From Oceanicola sp. 22II-s10i (GTDB lineage Bacteria; Pseudomonadota; Alphaproteobacteria; Rhodobacterales; Rhodobacteraceae), in NCBI RefSeq assembly GCF_002210105.1, contig NZ_AQQU01000018.1, positions 1 through 46,087 of the forward strand: 46,087 nt of DNA, in the 5' to 3' direction. Of the stretch, positions 27,117 through 35,435 are shown piece by piece. Below the pieces are notes generated by a model. The model had not been told where the DNA came from and did not search any database. It saw only the letters and a program-made list of their open reading frames with translations. Numbering within the stretch: position 1 is the first letter of the stretch; every line of letters begins with the position of its first letter. The position numbers were made by a program, and so were the translations under genes.

Positions 27117-27175
27117 GGTCGGCCAACGAACCGGCAGGCCACGCCCGGAGCATTTCTGTAATTGTGGGTCTGCAT
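27113..27175 (-). CDS. Possible 20-residue leader peptide coupled to the reductase
   Basis: ATG 27175 follows a strong purine-rich site (AAGGGGGGAG); the frame encodes MQTHNYRNAPGVACRFVGRP and ends in TGA overlapping the reductase ATG (27116-27113, ATGA). The reductase has no comparable ribosome site, so coupling through this frame would explain its translation. No homology is recognisable. An in-frame N-terminal extension of the reductase to 27197 is the alternative. Confidence 0.4.
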   Translation of the reverse strand: MQTHNYRNAPGVACRFVGRP

Positions 27176-27218
27176 TCTCTCCCCCCTTCTCCGGCAACCT
27201 CCCGGCCGGTCAACTTTC

Positions 27219-27247
27219 TTGCCAAGGATTTACAAACAGTCTAGACT
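27219..27247 (+). promoter_or_regulatory. Promoter of the 172-residue unknown gene
   Basis: TTGCCA (27219-27224), 17-nt spacer, TAGACT (27242-27247). The transcript would start about 30 nt before the ATG at 27285. The spacer and -10 box lie within the palindrome. Confidence 0.55.
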
Positions 27248-27256
27248 GCTTGTCAA
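27227..27256 (-). promoter_or_regulatory. Promoter of the aromatic-degradation operon
   Basis: On the minus strand TTGACA (27256-27251, consensus) is followed by an 18-nt spacer and TAAATC (27232-27227). The transcript would begin near 27220, about 100 nt before the reductase start. The palindrome fills the spacer, the classic position for repression. Confidence 0.6.
27232..27253. promoter_or_regulatory. 22-bp palindromic operator, probably for the TetR regulator
   Basis: ACAAACAGTCT (27232-27242) faces AGACTGCTTGT (27243-27253): every base pairs except one position per arm. The palindrome overlaps both divergent promoters. A TetR dimer from 22262-22957 bound here would silence the operon and the unknown gene together. 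Length and symmetry suit TetR proteins; binding is inferred. Confidence 0.65.
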
Positions 27257-27284
27257 TGCACGAAAATCAGGGAGGTGCACAGTT

Positions 27285-27803
27285 ATGTCGCAAAAAGCAG
27301 AAGATAGTGATAAAATACAGGTTGTTAGCGGGTATCAAAGCTGCAGTCTTGGCATGCTTCCACCGCGGATGCCGGATCGCGCAGATCCGCAGGTTCCCCA
27401 TGATGCATCCCTCGGCAAAGTCCACTATGGCCGGATTGGGGGCGTCTATTTCTATGACCAAAATTTCGACGCCGCTGTCGGGATGGTTGAGATTGAACTC
27501 AGCATTCAATGCCTTTCCGAGGGGCATTGCCGCGTCGAGGCATTTGGTATCGGCGATGGCTTTCAATCCTGCTCGGCCAATGGTCAGGACGCACCATTGA
27601 TCATTCAGTTGTGCCGCAGGGACGGAACGGTGGTCGCGGAATCGAAATGGTCTTATTCGCGTATTCTTTGTGGGCATGTCGAGGCGCTGACACACAAAGA
27701 AGACATCTTGCTTGCCAGCGAGGAATTCGAATCAATTGAACTGGGGGTGATTCCCTCGACAAAAGGGACTGTATGCACTTGCGCAATGCCGCTCGGCAGC
27801 TAG
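27285..27803 (+). CDS. Unknown 172-residue cysteine-rich protein, divergent from the aromatic operon
   Basis: I do not recognise this family. ATG 27285 follows GGGAGGTG by 8 nt. The protein is acidic to neutral, without signal peptide or membrane segment, and has about eight cysteines (for example SCSLGM, IQCLSEGHCRVEAF, FQSCSAN, ILCGHVEA, VCTCAMP). Alternating hydrophobic stretches (VGMVEIELSIQCL, DGTVVAESKWSYSRI, EFESIELGVIPS) suggest a beta-rich fold. It shares the operator region with the degradation operon and ends before its own terminator, so it is a single-gene unit expected to respond to the same inducer. Confidence 0.75.
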   Translation: MSQKAEDSDKIQVVSGYQSCSLGMLPPRMPDRADPQVPHDASLGKVHYGRIGGVYFYDQNFDAAVGMVEIELSIQCLSEGHCRVEAFGIGDGFQSCSANGQDAPLIIQLCRRDGTVVAESKWSYSRILCGHVEALTHKEDILLASEEFESIELGVIPSTKGTVCTCAMPLGS

Positions 27804-27854
27804 GTGTTGGATCCCTTCAGGTTGTTCAACTTTTGCCTGACGTCACCGCCCTCC

Positions 27855-27885
27855 GGGCAGATTTGAGCTGTCAATCTGCCCTTTA
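27855..27885 (+). terminator. Intrinsic terminator after the unknown gene
   Basis: GGGCAGATT (27855-27863) and AATCTGCCC (27873-27881) form a perfect 9-bp stem with a 9-nt loop, followed by TTTAATT. It ends the transcript 50 nt after the stop at 27803. Confidence 0.8.
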
Positions 27886-27924
27886 ATTGCGGGCCTGCAA
27901 TCTCAGGGTCGGGTCAAGCGTCGA

Positions 27925-28502
27925 TCATGCAGGTCGCTCTTTCCCCCATTCGAAGACCGTCCCGTCGACCCCGATGCAGTGTAGAAATACAGCCAACTTG
28001 CGGGCGGCAGCGACCTGGGCCTTCTTCATGCCGTTGCGCTTGGCGAGGCGGAGGCCCCATGCTTTCAGGGCGCACCATTTTTTGTCCGGTGTAGCAGGAC
28101 GCTGGCCGCCTCGAACAGAAAGGTTCGTAGCATCCGGTTTCCCCATCGCGATACGCGGCCGTTGGTGTCAGTTTCGCCGGATTGCTAGCGGCGCGGAGTC
28201 AGGCCGAGGTAGGCACCGGCCGTCGCCGCACTTCGGAATCGCGAGGGATCATCGATCTTGTGGCGGAACGTAAGCGCCGTCACCACGCCGATGCCGGGAA
28301 CCGTCATAAGACGTCGGGTGGTTTCGTCTTCCCGTGCGAGTTGGCGGACCCTCCGATCAAGCCCGTCCAATTCGCCACACACATTCGCATGAACGGAGAT
28401 AAGCGGCAGCAGCACAGGCCAAAGGATATGCCCGACGAGGTGGTCCATGCCATCAAATGGCAGACCGCCAGCCGCTACATGATGGTTGAGGCCTTCGCAC
28501 AA
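27925..28502 (-). pseudogene. IS110-family transposase, C-terminal remnant with stop and frameshift
   Basis: From 28502 the frame holds [30 protein letters not shown] and [18 protein letters not shown], the C-terminal IS110 domain. TAG stands at 28184-28182 where a tyrosine is usual, the frame goes on with [35 protein letters not shown], then shifts frame into [30 protein letters not shown] and ends at 27925. The N-terminal RuvC-like domain is missing. Not functional. Confidence 0.8.
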
Positions 28503-28683
28503 ATCGACACCGAGGAGATCGACCCCATTCTCAGCATCACAACCGAAGCGGCCTGATCATGCCCTCAGGTCATCCGAGAAATTACACCAGCTTGATGGGG
28601 TGGATGCCCCCTGCTTGGCGGCATCGATGTGCCAGAGCGTGGTAAAGCCGAGGCATTCCACAAGGAGACAGGGAGCATCCGTC

Positions 28684-29703
28684 ATGGAGATTACGATAAT
28701 TGGGCTGGATCTGGCAAAGAACGTGTTTCAGGTCCACGGCGTCGACGCCGAAGGAACGGTCGTCTAGCGAAGGAAGCTGAGGCGTTCCGATCTAATCACG
28801 TTCTTCGGGAGCATTCCTCCGGTCTTGATCGGTATGGAGGCTTGCGGAGGCGCGCACTTCTGGGCCCGGGAACTGGCCGCGCTTGGCCATGAAGTTCGGC
28901 TGATGCCTCCGGCCTATGTCACGCCATACGTCAAGAGGGGCAAAACTGACGCGGCTGATGCCGAAGCGATCTGCGAGGCAGTGACGCGACCGACCATGCG
29001 CTTGGCATCGATCAAGACAGTGCCCCAGCAATCGGCAGGCGTGGAACTGAAGGTCCGACAGCTGCTGATCCGGCAGCGCACACGCACGGTCAACGCGCTG
29101 CGCGGCCATCTCGCGGAGTTCGGCATCGTCGCGGCGAAAGGCATCGGCCGGCTGAATGAGCTCATCGCGATCGTCCGCGATGCGTCGGATCGGCGCCTGC
29201 CGGACGCCGTGCGCGACGTGTTGCAGGATCTGATCCAAGAGATCGATGGGCTGAATGACCGGATCAGGCGGATCGACCGCCGCCTGGTCAAGCATTGCAG
29301 GGAGGATGAGACAGCTCGGCGTCTGGCAACGATCCCGGCAGTCGGCCCGATCACCGCCTGCGCGTTACAGGCCATGTTGACTGCCCCGAAATCCTTCCGG
29401 TCCACCCGTCACTTCGCGCCCAGGATCAGTCTGACGCTGAGGGCGAACTCGAGTGGCGGCGAGGAACGGCTTGGCCCTATCTCCAAGCAGGGCAACACCA
29501 TGCTGCGATCGCTCCTCTTGCTGGGCGCGATCGCCAGATTGCGCAATGTCCGCTCCTCGCCCGAGCGCGATGGATGGATGTCGGCACTCCTCGCGCGACG
29601 CCCCTACAAGGTGGCAGCCGTCGCGGTTGCCAACAAGCTCGCCCGGATCGCGTGGGCGCTCATGGTCAGGGGAGGCATCTACAGGGAAACCGCCACGTCC
29701 TGA
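28684..29703 (+). pseudogene. IS110-family transposase interrupted by a single in-frame TAG
   Basis: The frame starts at ATG 28684 with ITIIGLDLAKNVFQVHGVDAEG (first catalytic Asp), meets TAG at 28765-28767, and continues in the same frame with RRKLRRSDLITFFG, IGMEACGG (Glu), KRGKTDAADAEAICEA (the two Asp) and the C-terminal ANSSGGEERLGP. Full length would be 339 residues. The segment ISLTLRA in place of the usual WIGLTPRA shows further decay. It is a different lineage from the intact copy at 32313-33356. Confidence 0.85.
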
Positions 29704-29984
29704 TCCGAAGACCGCGTTTCGCCGGAACCGCCACCGGCGAAGGCCAAGGTGCACCACGATGATGAACGCGAAGAACCGGTAGCCCGACAGCGAGAAAGCC
29801 CGTGTCCGTCAACGCGCCCCGAGAGCGCCACTTTGATCCGGCACTCGTTTCCGCGCATCTCATCAAGGCCCGCAGCCAAGGTGCTGCAAGTCGAGGCCGG
29901 ACACATGACCGCACCGTTCGATCGCTGTCATCACCAAAATCGCGCCTTGACCCGCAGGGGGCATCCACACATGACGGACGTGAC

Positions 29985-30151
29985 CCCTTCCGGCCCTGGC
30001 TTGAGGCACAACTCTCCCGCATCCCCCGGTCCTCGAAGCTTGCCGACGACATAAGATACACGCTGGCCCGCTGGCAGGGCCTCACCCGGTTCCTCGAGGA
30101 TGGGCGTCTCGAACTGGACACCAACCCCGTCGAAAACCAGATCCGGAAGAT
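29985..30151 (+). pseudogene. IS66 TnpC fragment
   Basis: About 55 residues matching the end of the IS66 DDE domain: PWLEAQLSRIPRSSKLADDI, RYTLARWQGLTRFLEDGRLE and LDTNPVENQIR with the catalytic Glu. It is cut at 30151 by an IS3-type end. It differs clearly from the intact IS66 at 8545. Between 29704 and 29984 I see no gene. Confidence 0.75.
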
Positions 30152-30495
30152 TGAACCGCGCCGGGTTTGCCGGAGGCTGATTTCGTTTAGTTACGCGGCC
30201 ATGTCTTCAGTTTCCAGAGCGGCGTAGAAGTTTGCCTCTGCTTCTGCCGGAGGGATGTTCCCGATCGGCTCGAGCAGGCGGCGGTTGTTGAACCAGTCGA
30301 CCCATTCGAGGGTGGCATATTCGACGGCCTCGAAGTTGCGCCACGGCCCGCGACGGTGGATGACCTTGGCCTTGAACAGGCCGTTGATCGTTTCCGCCAA
30401 GGCGTTGTCGTAGCTGTCGCCGACGCTGCCCACGGATGGTTCGATGCCGGCCTCCCCCAACCGCTCGGTGTAGCGAATGGACAGGTATTGGGCGG
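30152..30495 (-). pseudogene. IS3-family OrfB C-terminal fragment with terminal repeat
   Basis: Frame from about 30495 to TAA at 30191: QYLSIRYTERLGEAGIEPSV, GDSYDNALAETINGLFKAKV and RRGPWRNFEAVEYATLEWVDWF, the end of an IS3-group integrase core including the catalytic Glu in ALAETING. The DNA then ends at 30152 in TGAACCGCGCCGGGTTTGCC, an IS3-type terminal repeat, abutting the IS66 fragment, so this IS had inserted into that tnpC. The 5' part is lost at the junction with IS30 sequence. Confidence 0.8.
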
Positions 30496-30497
30496 AT

Positions 30498-31026
30498 TCA
30501 ACCGGTCGTCGCAACACCTTCGATCTTATCTTGTTTGAGCAGCCGGTCGAGGGCCTCTGCCGGCGTTTGCCATCCCAGCGTCTTCCGGGGACGCGTGTTT
30601 AGCGCATGGGTCACGGCACTCAGCTCTTCGGCGCCATGTTTGCTGAGATCCGTGCCCTTGGGGAAGTATTGGCGGAGCAGACCGTTGGTGTTCTCGTTGC
30701 TGCCGCGTTGCCAGGGGCTCTGAGGGTCGCAGAAGTAGATATCGAGACCGGTATCGATGCGGAGCTGCGCGTGTTGGGCCATCTCGGCACCTTGGTCCCA
30801 AGTCAACGAGCGACGCAGATGGGCAGGCAGGCTGCCGATCGTCCCTGCGATGGCATCGAGGACGGCTTCGGCACCGTGACCCGTGAGAGCCGGACCGTTC
30901 TTGACCGACTTTCCCGCGCCGTGCCCCTCCATGCGTGGCAAGTGCAGGAGCATGGTGAAGCGGGTCGTGCGTTCGACCAGCGTGCCAATCGCCGAGCTGC
31001 CGAGACCGAGAATGAGATCGCCTTCC
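30498..31026 (-). pseudogene. IS30-family transposase, C-terminal fragment
   Basis: About 175 residues: HWEGDLILGLGSSAIGTLVE, RTTRFTMLLHLPRM, SLTWDQGAEMAQHAQL, FCDPQSPWQRGSNENTNGLL and LNTRPRKTLGWQTPAEALD, ending GVATTG and TGA at 30498. The three DDE acidic residues (EGD, DQG, NEN) are kept but the DNA-binding N-terminus is gone; the break lies at about 31027-31031 against the aadA-like sequence. Confidence 0.85.
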
Positions 31027-31030
31027 CAAT

Positions 31031-31735
31031 GCGCTGCTTGGCGTATATCTACATGGATCAGCCGTGTCCGGTGGTCTTCAGCCGCAGAGCGACATAGATC
31101 TTCTTGCAGTGGTTAAGTCCGACTTGACCATGAGCCAGCGCAGCAGTTTGTTGCTTGAACTGCTGCGTCTTTCCGGCCGCCATCCTGCCGTGCCAGGAGG
31201 CGCCCGCTGCCTTGAGGTAATGGTGTTTTGCCAAGCCGACCTCAAGCGCAGTGACTACCCGGCGCGAGCGGGGTTCGTTTATGGAGAGTGGCTGCGGGAG
31301 GCTTTCGAGGCCGGTGAGAGGCCGATGCCCGGCTATGATCCGGAATATTCTCTAGTCCTCGCGCAGGCCCATCAGGAGGCCATTCCCTTGTTCGGACCGC
31401 CGAGGAGCGAACTGCTGACGGACGTCTCGAAAGAGCATGTGAACCAAGCCATGCGCGATTCACTTCCGGACTTGCTGGATGGATTGCACGGGGATGAGAG
31501 GAATGTCCTTCTGACGCTTGCGCGGATGTGGCACACGGCCAGCACAGGGAAGTTCGTCACGAAGGATACTGCCGCCAAATGGGCGATTCCGCAATTGCCT
31601 CGCTCGGACGCTACGATACTCGATCATGCGCGAAGGGCTTATCTCGGCGAAGTCACGGACGATTGGAGCAGCCTAGCTGTGGCAGTCTGCGAGTTGGCGG
31701 GGCGCATGAGTGAGAACGTAACCAACTCAATGTAG
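31031..31735 (+). pseudogene. 5'-truncated aminoglycoside adenylyltransferase (AadA-like)
   Basis: The frame reads ALLGVYLHGSAVSGGLQPQSDIDLLAVV, the nucleotidyltransferase motif GSx(6-9)SDxD of ANT(3'')/(9) enzymes, then ARAGFVYGEWLREAF, DERNVLLTLARMW, TGKFVTKDTAAKWAIPQLP and ends SENVTNSM, TAG 31735. AadA proteins begin about 25 residues further upstream; that part is replaced by IS30 sequence. The first start codon in frame is GTG 31064, inside the catalytic motif, so a functional enzyme is unlikely. Family enzymes adenylylate streptomycin/spectinomycin. Confidence 0.8.
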
Positions 31736-32312
31736 CGAGGATGAAGCTCCGCTCCCTCTGCCTATGGCGTCTTCCCGGATTGCGACTAGGCGCACTTCTT
31801 CAGTCATTTAGCCAGCGGCTCCGCGCTGAGGCTGGATTTCTTCTTCGCGAAGTTTCGATCTGTCAACTGCTCTGGCCTACTAAGTCGGCTTAACACTAGA
31901 TCGCCACCCCCGGCATCTCCCTCGGCAGTTCACCCAGATACCTTCGTGGCCCCCGCACTTCTCCCTTTGTCTGAGTTGCATGACATGCTGGTCGCAGCTG
32001 TCGTCTCGTCCACAAAGGTTGTCGCCGATCTTTTTCCCCTGCCCCTGCAGGTCATTCCTCGCGAGGCATGTGTGGACACCCGTCGGTCAAGCATTTTTTC
32101 GAAATCCGATTTCCGGTTCAGTGCGCTCATGTGTCCGGCCTTTTGTCGCGGCGGATGCCGCTGGCCCTGATGAAGTCCGCAGATCATGGTCCCTATCAAA
32201 AAGACGTATACGCAGATACAGCTACGCGAACGGGTTTTCCTGATCTCCGGCTGGCACCGGTTTTCATCATTCGACGTGCACGCTCTCCCGATCTCTGTGT
32301 TTCTGGCCTTGC
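31736..32312. other. 577-nt stretch without a recognisable gene
   Basis: Short open frames exist on both strands (for example 31946-32170 on +) but none has a ribosome site, plausible composition or a family I recognise. A fragment reading RRYLGELPREMPGVAI then TAG on the minus strand near 31900-31950 looks like a lost C-terminus of unknown origin. Probably debris of earlier insertions. Confidence 0.5.
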
Positions 32313-33356
32313 TCAGACGGCGAGCGCCGCCCTCTCAGGTTGATACTCTACCTTCCCGGTCATGACTGCCCAAGCGATCCTCGCAATCTTGTTGGCCAAT
32401 ACCACCGTCACCAACCGCGGTGGCTTGCCGGTTTCGATTAGACGCTTCACCCAGCCATAGAGTGGCGTTTCCCGCCCAGATGTCACCCGCCTGATGACCG
32501 ATGTCGCCCCGAGCACAAGCAGTGTTCGTAGAGTTCGGTCGCCAGCTTTCGTGATCCTCCCGTTTCGTTCCCTTCCGCCAGAAGAATTGGATCTGGGCGT
32601 CAATCCCAGCCATGCGGCAAAGGAACGACCCGATGGAAAGGCTTCTGGGTTCGCTACGGTCGCGGCCAGGGCCGTGGCAATGATCTGCCCTATGCCGGGG
32701 ATTGTCGCCAGCCTGCGGCTGGCTTCACTCGTTCGATGCCAGTCTCTGAGCTGTTTCTCAAGCTGTTTGACCTCGTCCGTGACGATCGTGATCTGCCGGG
32801 TGTAGGTCTTGACGATGGATCGAACAAGCGGCGGGACACCAAGCTCGTCGCCTTCGTGTCCGAGGACACGGTCGACCAGCTCGCCGACCCGCTCAATCCC
32901 AACAGGGGCGACAATGCCAAGTTCGGCCAGATGGCCGCGCAGGGCATTCACCAGCATGGTCCGCTGACGGATCAGCAAGGACCGGGTCCGGTGGATCATC
33001 AGCACCGATTGGTGATCGACCGACTTCACCGCGACGAAACGCATGGTCGGGCGCGAGACGGCTTCGCAGATCGCCTCGGCGTCGACGGCGTCGTTCTTGC
33101 CCCGTTTGACGTAGGGCTTCACGTATTTCGGGGTCATCAGTTTGACCTCATGGCCCAGGGCGATCAGTTCTCGGGCCCAGTGATGGGCTGCGCCGCAGGA
33201 TTCCATGCCGATCAAGCTGGGCGGCAGATCTTCGAAGAAGGCCAGAAGCTCGGATCGTCGCAGCTTTCTGTTCGTAAGCACCTGGTCATTCCCGTCTATC
33301 ACGTGCACTTGGAAAAATCGTTTTGCGATATCTACGCCAATTGTCAGTCCGGACAT
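32313..33356 (-). CDS. IS110-family transposase, intact
   Basis: 347 residues, full length. RuvC-like DEDD domain: TIGVDIAKRFFQVHVID (Asp), LIGMESCGAAHHWAREL (Glu), YVKRGKNDAVDAEAICEA (two Asp). C-terminal domain with RRLATIPGIGQIIATALA, SFAAWLGLTPRSNSSGGRER, where the conserved catalytic serine is present. IS110 elements lack long terminal repeats and use a bridge RNA encoded in their flanks, so exact ends cannot be fixed; 33357-33532 or 31736-32312 would have to contain it. Confidence 0.93.
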   Translation of the reverse strand: MSGLTIGVDIAKRFFQVHVIDGNDQVLTNRKLRRSELLAFFEDLPPSLIGMESCGAAHHWARELIALGHEVKLMTPKYVKPYVKRGKNDAVDAEAICEAVSRPTMRFVAVKSVDHQSVLMIHRTRSLLIRQRTMLVNALRGHLAELGIVAPVGIERVGELVDRVLGHEGDELGVPPLVRSIVKTYTRQITIVTDEVKQLEKQLRDWHRTSEASRRLATIPGIGQIIATALAATVANPEAFPSGRSFAAWLGLTPRSNSSGGRERNGRITKAGDRTLRTLLVLGATSVIRRVTSGRETPLYGWVKRLIETGKPPRLVTVVLANKIARIAWAVMTGKVEYQPERAALAV

Positions 33357-33532
33357 TCTTTCCTCCTCTTGCCCTCGGATTTCTTCTCAAAGGTGAAGTT
33401 GGGGGTGGAGGGTGTCCACACCATCAAAAAGACCGGCGCCTGCCCCTCTCCGCTGCGCTTCGCCTTCGGTGTGGCCGGGCCTTGGCCAGCTGCAAGGTGA
33501 CCAACATTGCAACGCAAACAAGGAGAAGAGCA

Positions 33533-33871
33533 ATGACCACGAACTGCATCAAATTCACCAGCGCCGACATCGAGACCGCCAAGGGCACAGGCTCCATCTC
33601 GACCCTGACCTTCGACCTCGACATCACGGTCGAACCCGTCGCGAGCACCAACCCGATGGCCCCCACGCACCGCGTCCTCGGCCGCTCCCCGCGCGGCAAG
33701 CTGGTCGAGTGTGGCGGCATCTGGAAGAAGCAGAACAAGGAGACCGGCGCCGACTACTACACGCTGACCATCCGCGATCATGGCTTCAACGCCAACCTCG
33801 GCAAGGCCGCGAACCAGGACGATCTGTCCCTGCAGGCCGTCATCCCCTGGGGGCCCCAAGACGCCGCGTGA
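33533..33871 (+). CDS. DUF736 family protein
   Basis: 112 residues from ATG 33533 behind AAGGAG. The family pattern is seen in STLTFDLDITVEPV, THRVLGRSPRGKLVECGGIWKK, ETGADYYTLTIRD and NANLGKAANQDDLSLQAVIPW. DUF736 proteins are small beta-rich proteins of unknown function, encoded on conjugative and large alphaproteobacterial plasmids. It is followed 37 nt later by the 40-bp palindrome and then repA. The 176 nt before it hold no gene. Confidence 0.85.
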   Translation: MTTNCIKFTSADIETAKGTGSISTLTFDLDITVEPVASTNPMAPTHRVLGRSPRGKLVECGGIWKKQNKETGADYYTLTIRDHGFNANLGKAANQDDLSLQAVIPWGPQDAA

Positions 33872-33908
33872 CGGCTAGGGCCGGTCGGCTCCCTGCCGAT
33901 CGGCCCAT

Positions 33909-33948
33909 CAAAACTCCAATCTTGAACGCGTTCAAGATTGGAGTTTTG
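33909..33948. repeat. 40-bp perfect palindrome upstream of repA, candidate parS (and terminator)
   Basis: The 20 bases CAAAACTCCAATCTTGAACG (33909-33928) are followed by their exact reverse complement. The central TCTTGAACGCGTTCAAGA recurs inside repB at 36168-36185. A long perfect palindrome beside repAB whose core is repeated is what a centromere-like ParB/RepB site would look like. As RNA it would also form a 20-bp hairpin able to end DUF736 transcription. The core does not match the published GTTnnnnGCnnnnAAC repABC parS pattern as I remember it. Confidence 0.7.
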
Positions 33949-33970
33949 GGCTCTTGGAGCCTCTAAATAA

Positions 33971-33991
33971 GCGCCTGAAACCCATAGGCGC
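33971..33991. promoter_or_regulatory. Inverted repeat in the repA leader
   Basis: GCGCCT (33971-33976) and AGGCGC (33986-33991) flank 9 nt, about 90 nt before the repA start. RepA proteins repress their own operon from sites of this kind, but the arms are short. Confidence 0.3.
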
Positions 33992-34079
33992 GTGGTATCT
34001 TTATCTTTCTTCCAAAACCGTGCTACCATCGAAGCAGAATCGAGTCGAACTCGGATCCAACCGAAGTCAGGACTTAGGA

Positions 34080-35435
34080 ATGAGCGGTAGTCTGGAACAG
34101 TTTTTGACGGACCTGTCACGTGGGCTTGAGCGTACGATGGTGGCAGTGAACAAGGAACTCACCTTGCGTCAGCGCATAAAGCGCACGTGGTCCATGCGCC
34201 AGTGCGCAAGGTTTCTGAACGTGAGTATTCAGTATCTCACCAAGTTCGCCAATTCGAGCGACGACTTTCCTGCGGGCGAATATGTTGGAAGAGAGCGCGT
34301 TTTCACGCTTTCCGAATTGATGCACATGCGGGCCCTTCTGGCGGCCTCGGCAAAGCGGCCGTACGATTACCTGGCCTGGCGGAAGCCTGATGCACCTTTG
34401 CCCGTCATCTCGTTTGCAAGCCAGAAAGGCGGCACCGCCAAAAGCCTGAGCGCCGCGCATTTCGCCCAGTATCTCAGTTTGCACTACGGCATGCGTGTTG
34501 GTGTCATGGATGCCGACCCGCAAAGTACAATAACGCTCTACTTCGTCGGGGGAGAGGGTCTTCCCCAGATGCCCGACGAGAACACTGCCTCCATGGTGGA
34601 CTTTGCCGGCCTCTTCCAGTCTGAAGATGCGCCATACACCGATCACGATGCGCAGACGCTCGACAGTTTCTTTCTCAAGACCTCGTGGCCGGGGCTGCGT
34701 CTGCTGCCGGCACATGGCGAAACGTCTGAGGGTGAGATTCAGATTGCGCGCCTTGTGCGCGAGGCCCCCTCCGGAAAGAGCTTCTATCGCTACCTGCGCG
34801 ATGCCATTGATCGGTGGAAGGCGGGCCACCCACCAAAGACGCTGCCCAACGAATTGGTAGTCGAGGGCAAGGTCGATCAGCAGCGGCTGGATGCTGCGCT
34901 GACCGAGACCCTCGATGTCATCATAATCGACTATCAACCCGCGTTGACACTTTTCCAGCTGAATAACGTGATTGCGTCGACTTCTCTGGTCATCCCGCAA
35001 ACCATGAAGGGGTTCGACATCGCAACGCTGTCGACCTTTGTGACCGGCCTGCTGGGGATGCTTCAGCACATTCTGGCCCATGAAAGGATCGAGATCGGAA
35101 CCGGTGCGAACATGCTGTTGCCGACGATCGTCCAACGGTCCAATGCGCAGGACCTTAACCACATCGGAAACCTGCTAGAACATTGCCCCACGGAAATTCT
35201 GCCGGTGTTTTATCTGCGTTCCGACGCGATCTCAAATGCGTCAGACGTCTATCAGTCCGTATACGAATATGAGCCGGACACGCCGGGAAAGCGCAAGGGG
35301 ATCAACCGGTTCATCACGAATGCCGATGCCGTGAATGACGCCATAGTATCGCGGCTCTGGCCAGGACTCGAACGCGGCTACGCTGATGCATGGATGGACG
35401 AATTCTACGAAGATGACGGCGAGGGCGAAGCATGA
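34080..35435 (+). CDS. repA: Plasmid partitioning ATPase RepA (ParA family)
   Basis: 451 residues from ATG 34080. N-terminal helix-turn-helix region (SMRQCARFLNVSIQYLTKFA, about 38-60) as in large ParA/RepA proteins, then the deviant Walker A SFASQKGGTAKS, a GVMDADPQSTIT switch and Walker B VIIIDYQPAL. With RepB it segregates the plasmid and represses the rep operon. Stop overlaps repB by 4 nt. ATG 34137 is a weaker alternative. Confidence 0.9.
   Translation: MSGSLEQFLTDLSRGLERTMVAVNKELTLRQRIKRTWSMRQCARFLNVSIQYLTKFANSSDDFPAGEYVGRERVFTLSELMHMRALLAASAKRPYDYLAWRKPDAPLPVISFASQKGGTAKSLSAAHFAQYLSLHYGMRVGVMDADPQSTITLYFVGGEGLPQMPDENTASMVDFAGLFQSEDAPYTDHDAQTLDSFFLKTSWPGLRLLPAHGETSEGEIQIARLVREAPSGKSFYRYLRDAIDRWKAGHPPKTLPNELVVEGKVDQQRLDAALTETLDVIIIDYQPALTLFQLNNVIASTSLVIPQTMKGFDIATLSTFVTGLLGMLQHILAHERIEIGTGANMLLPTIVQRSNAQDLNHIGNLLEHCPTEILPVFYLRSDAISNASDVYQSVYEYEPDTPGKRKGINRFITNADAVNDAIVSRLWPGLERGYADAWMDEFYEDDGEGEA

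Noticed and set aside
28182..28556. A 124-residue frame on + ending [19 protein letters not shown] that reads protein-like.
   Set aside because: It overlaps the antisense of the IS110 remnant, whose family match is clear, and has no ribosome site.
1740..28767. Several broken frames each contain a single in-frame TAG (1740-1742, 8359-8361, 28182-28184, 28765-28767), which could suggest amber recoding.
   Set aside because: Intact genes in the window end in TAG (for example the CoA-transferase at 8218, MaoC at 6489, the third cassette gene at 46071), three of the four cases are dead IS pieces, and two of the broken genes also have frameshifts. Ordinary pseudogene decay explains them.
31946..32170. 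A 74-residue frame on + in the 31736-32312 gap.
   Set aside because: No ribosome site, odd composition and no family; better seen as debris between IS remnants.
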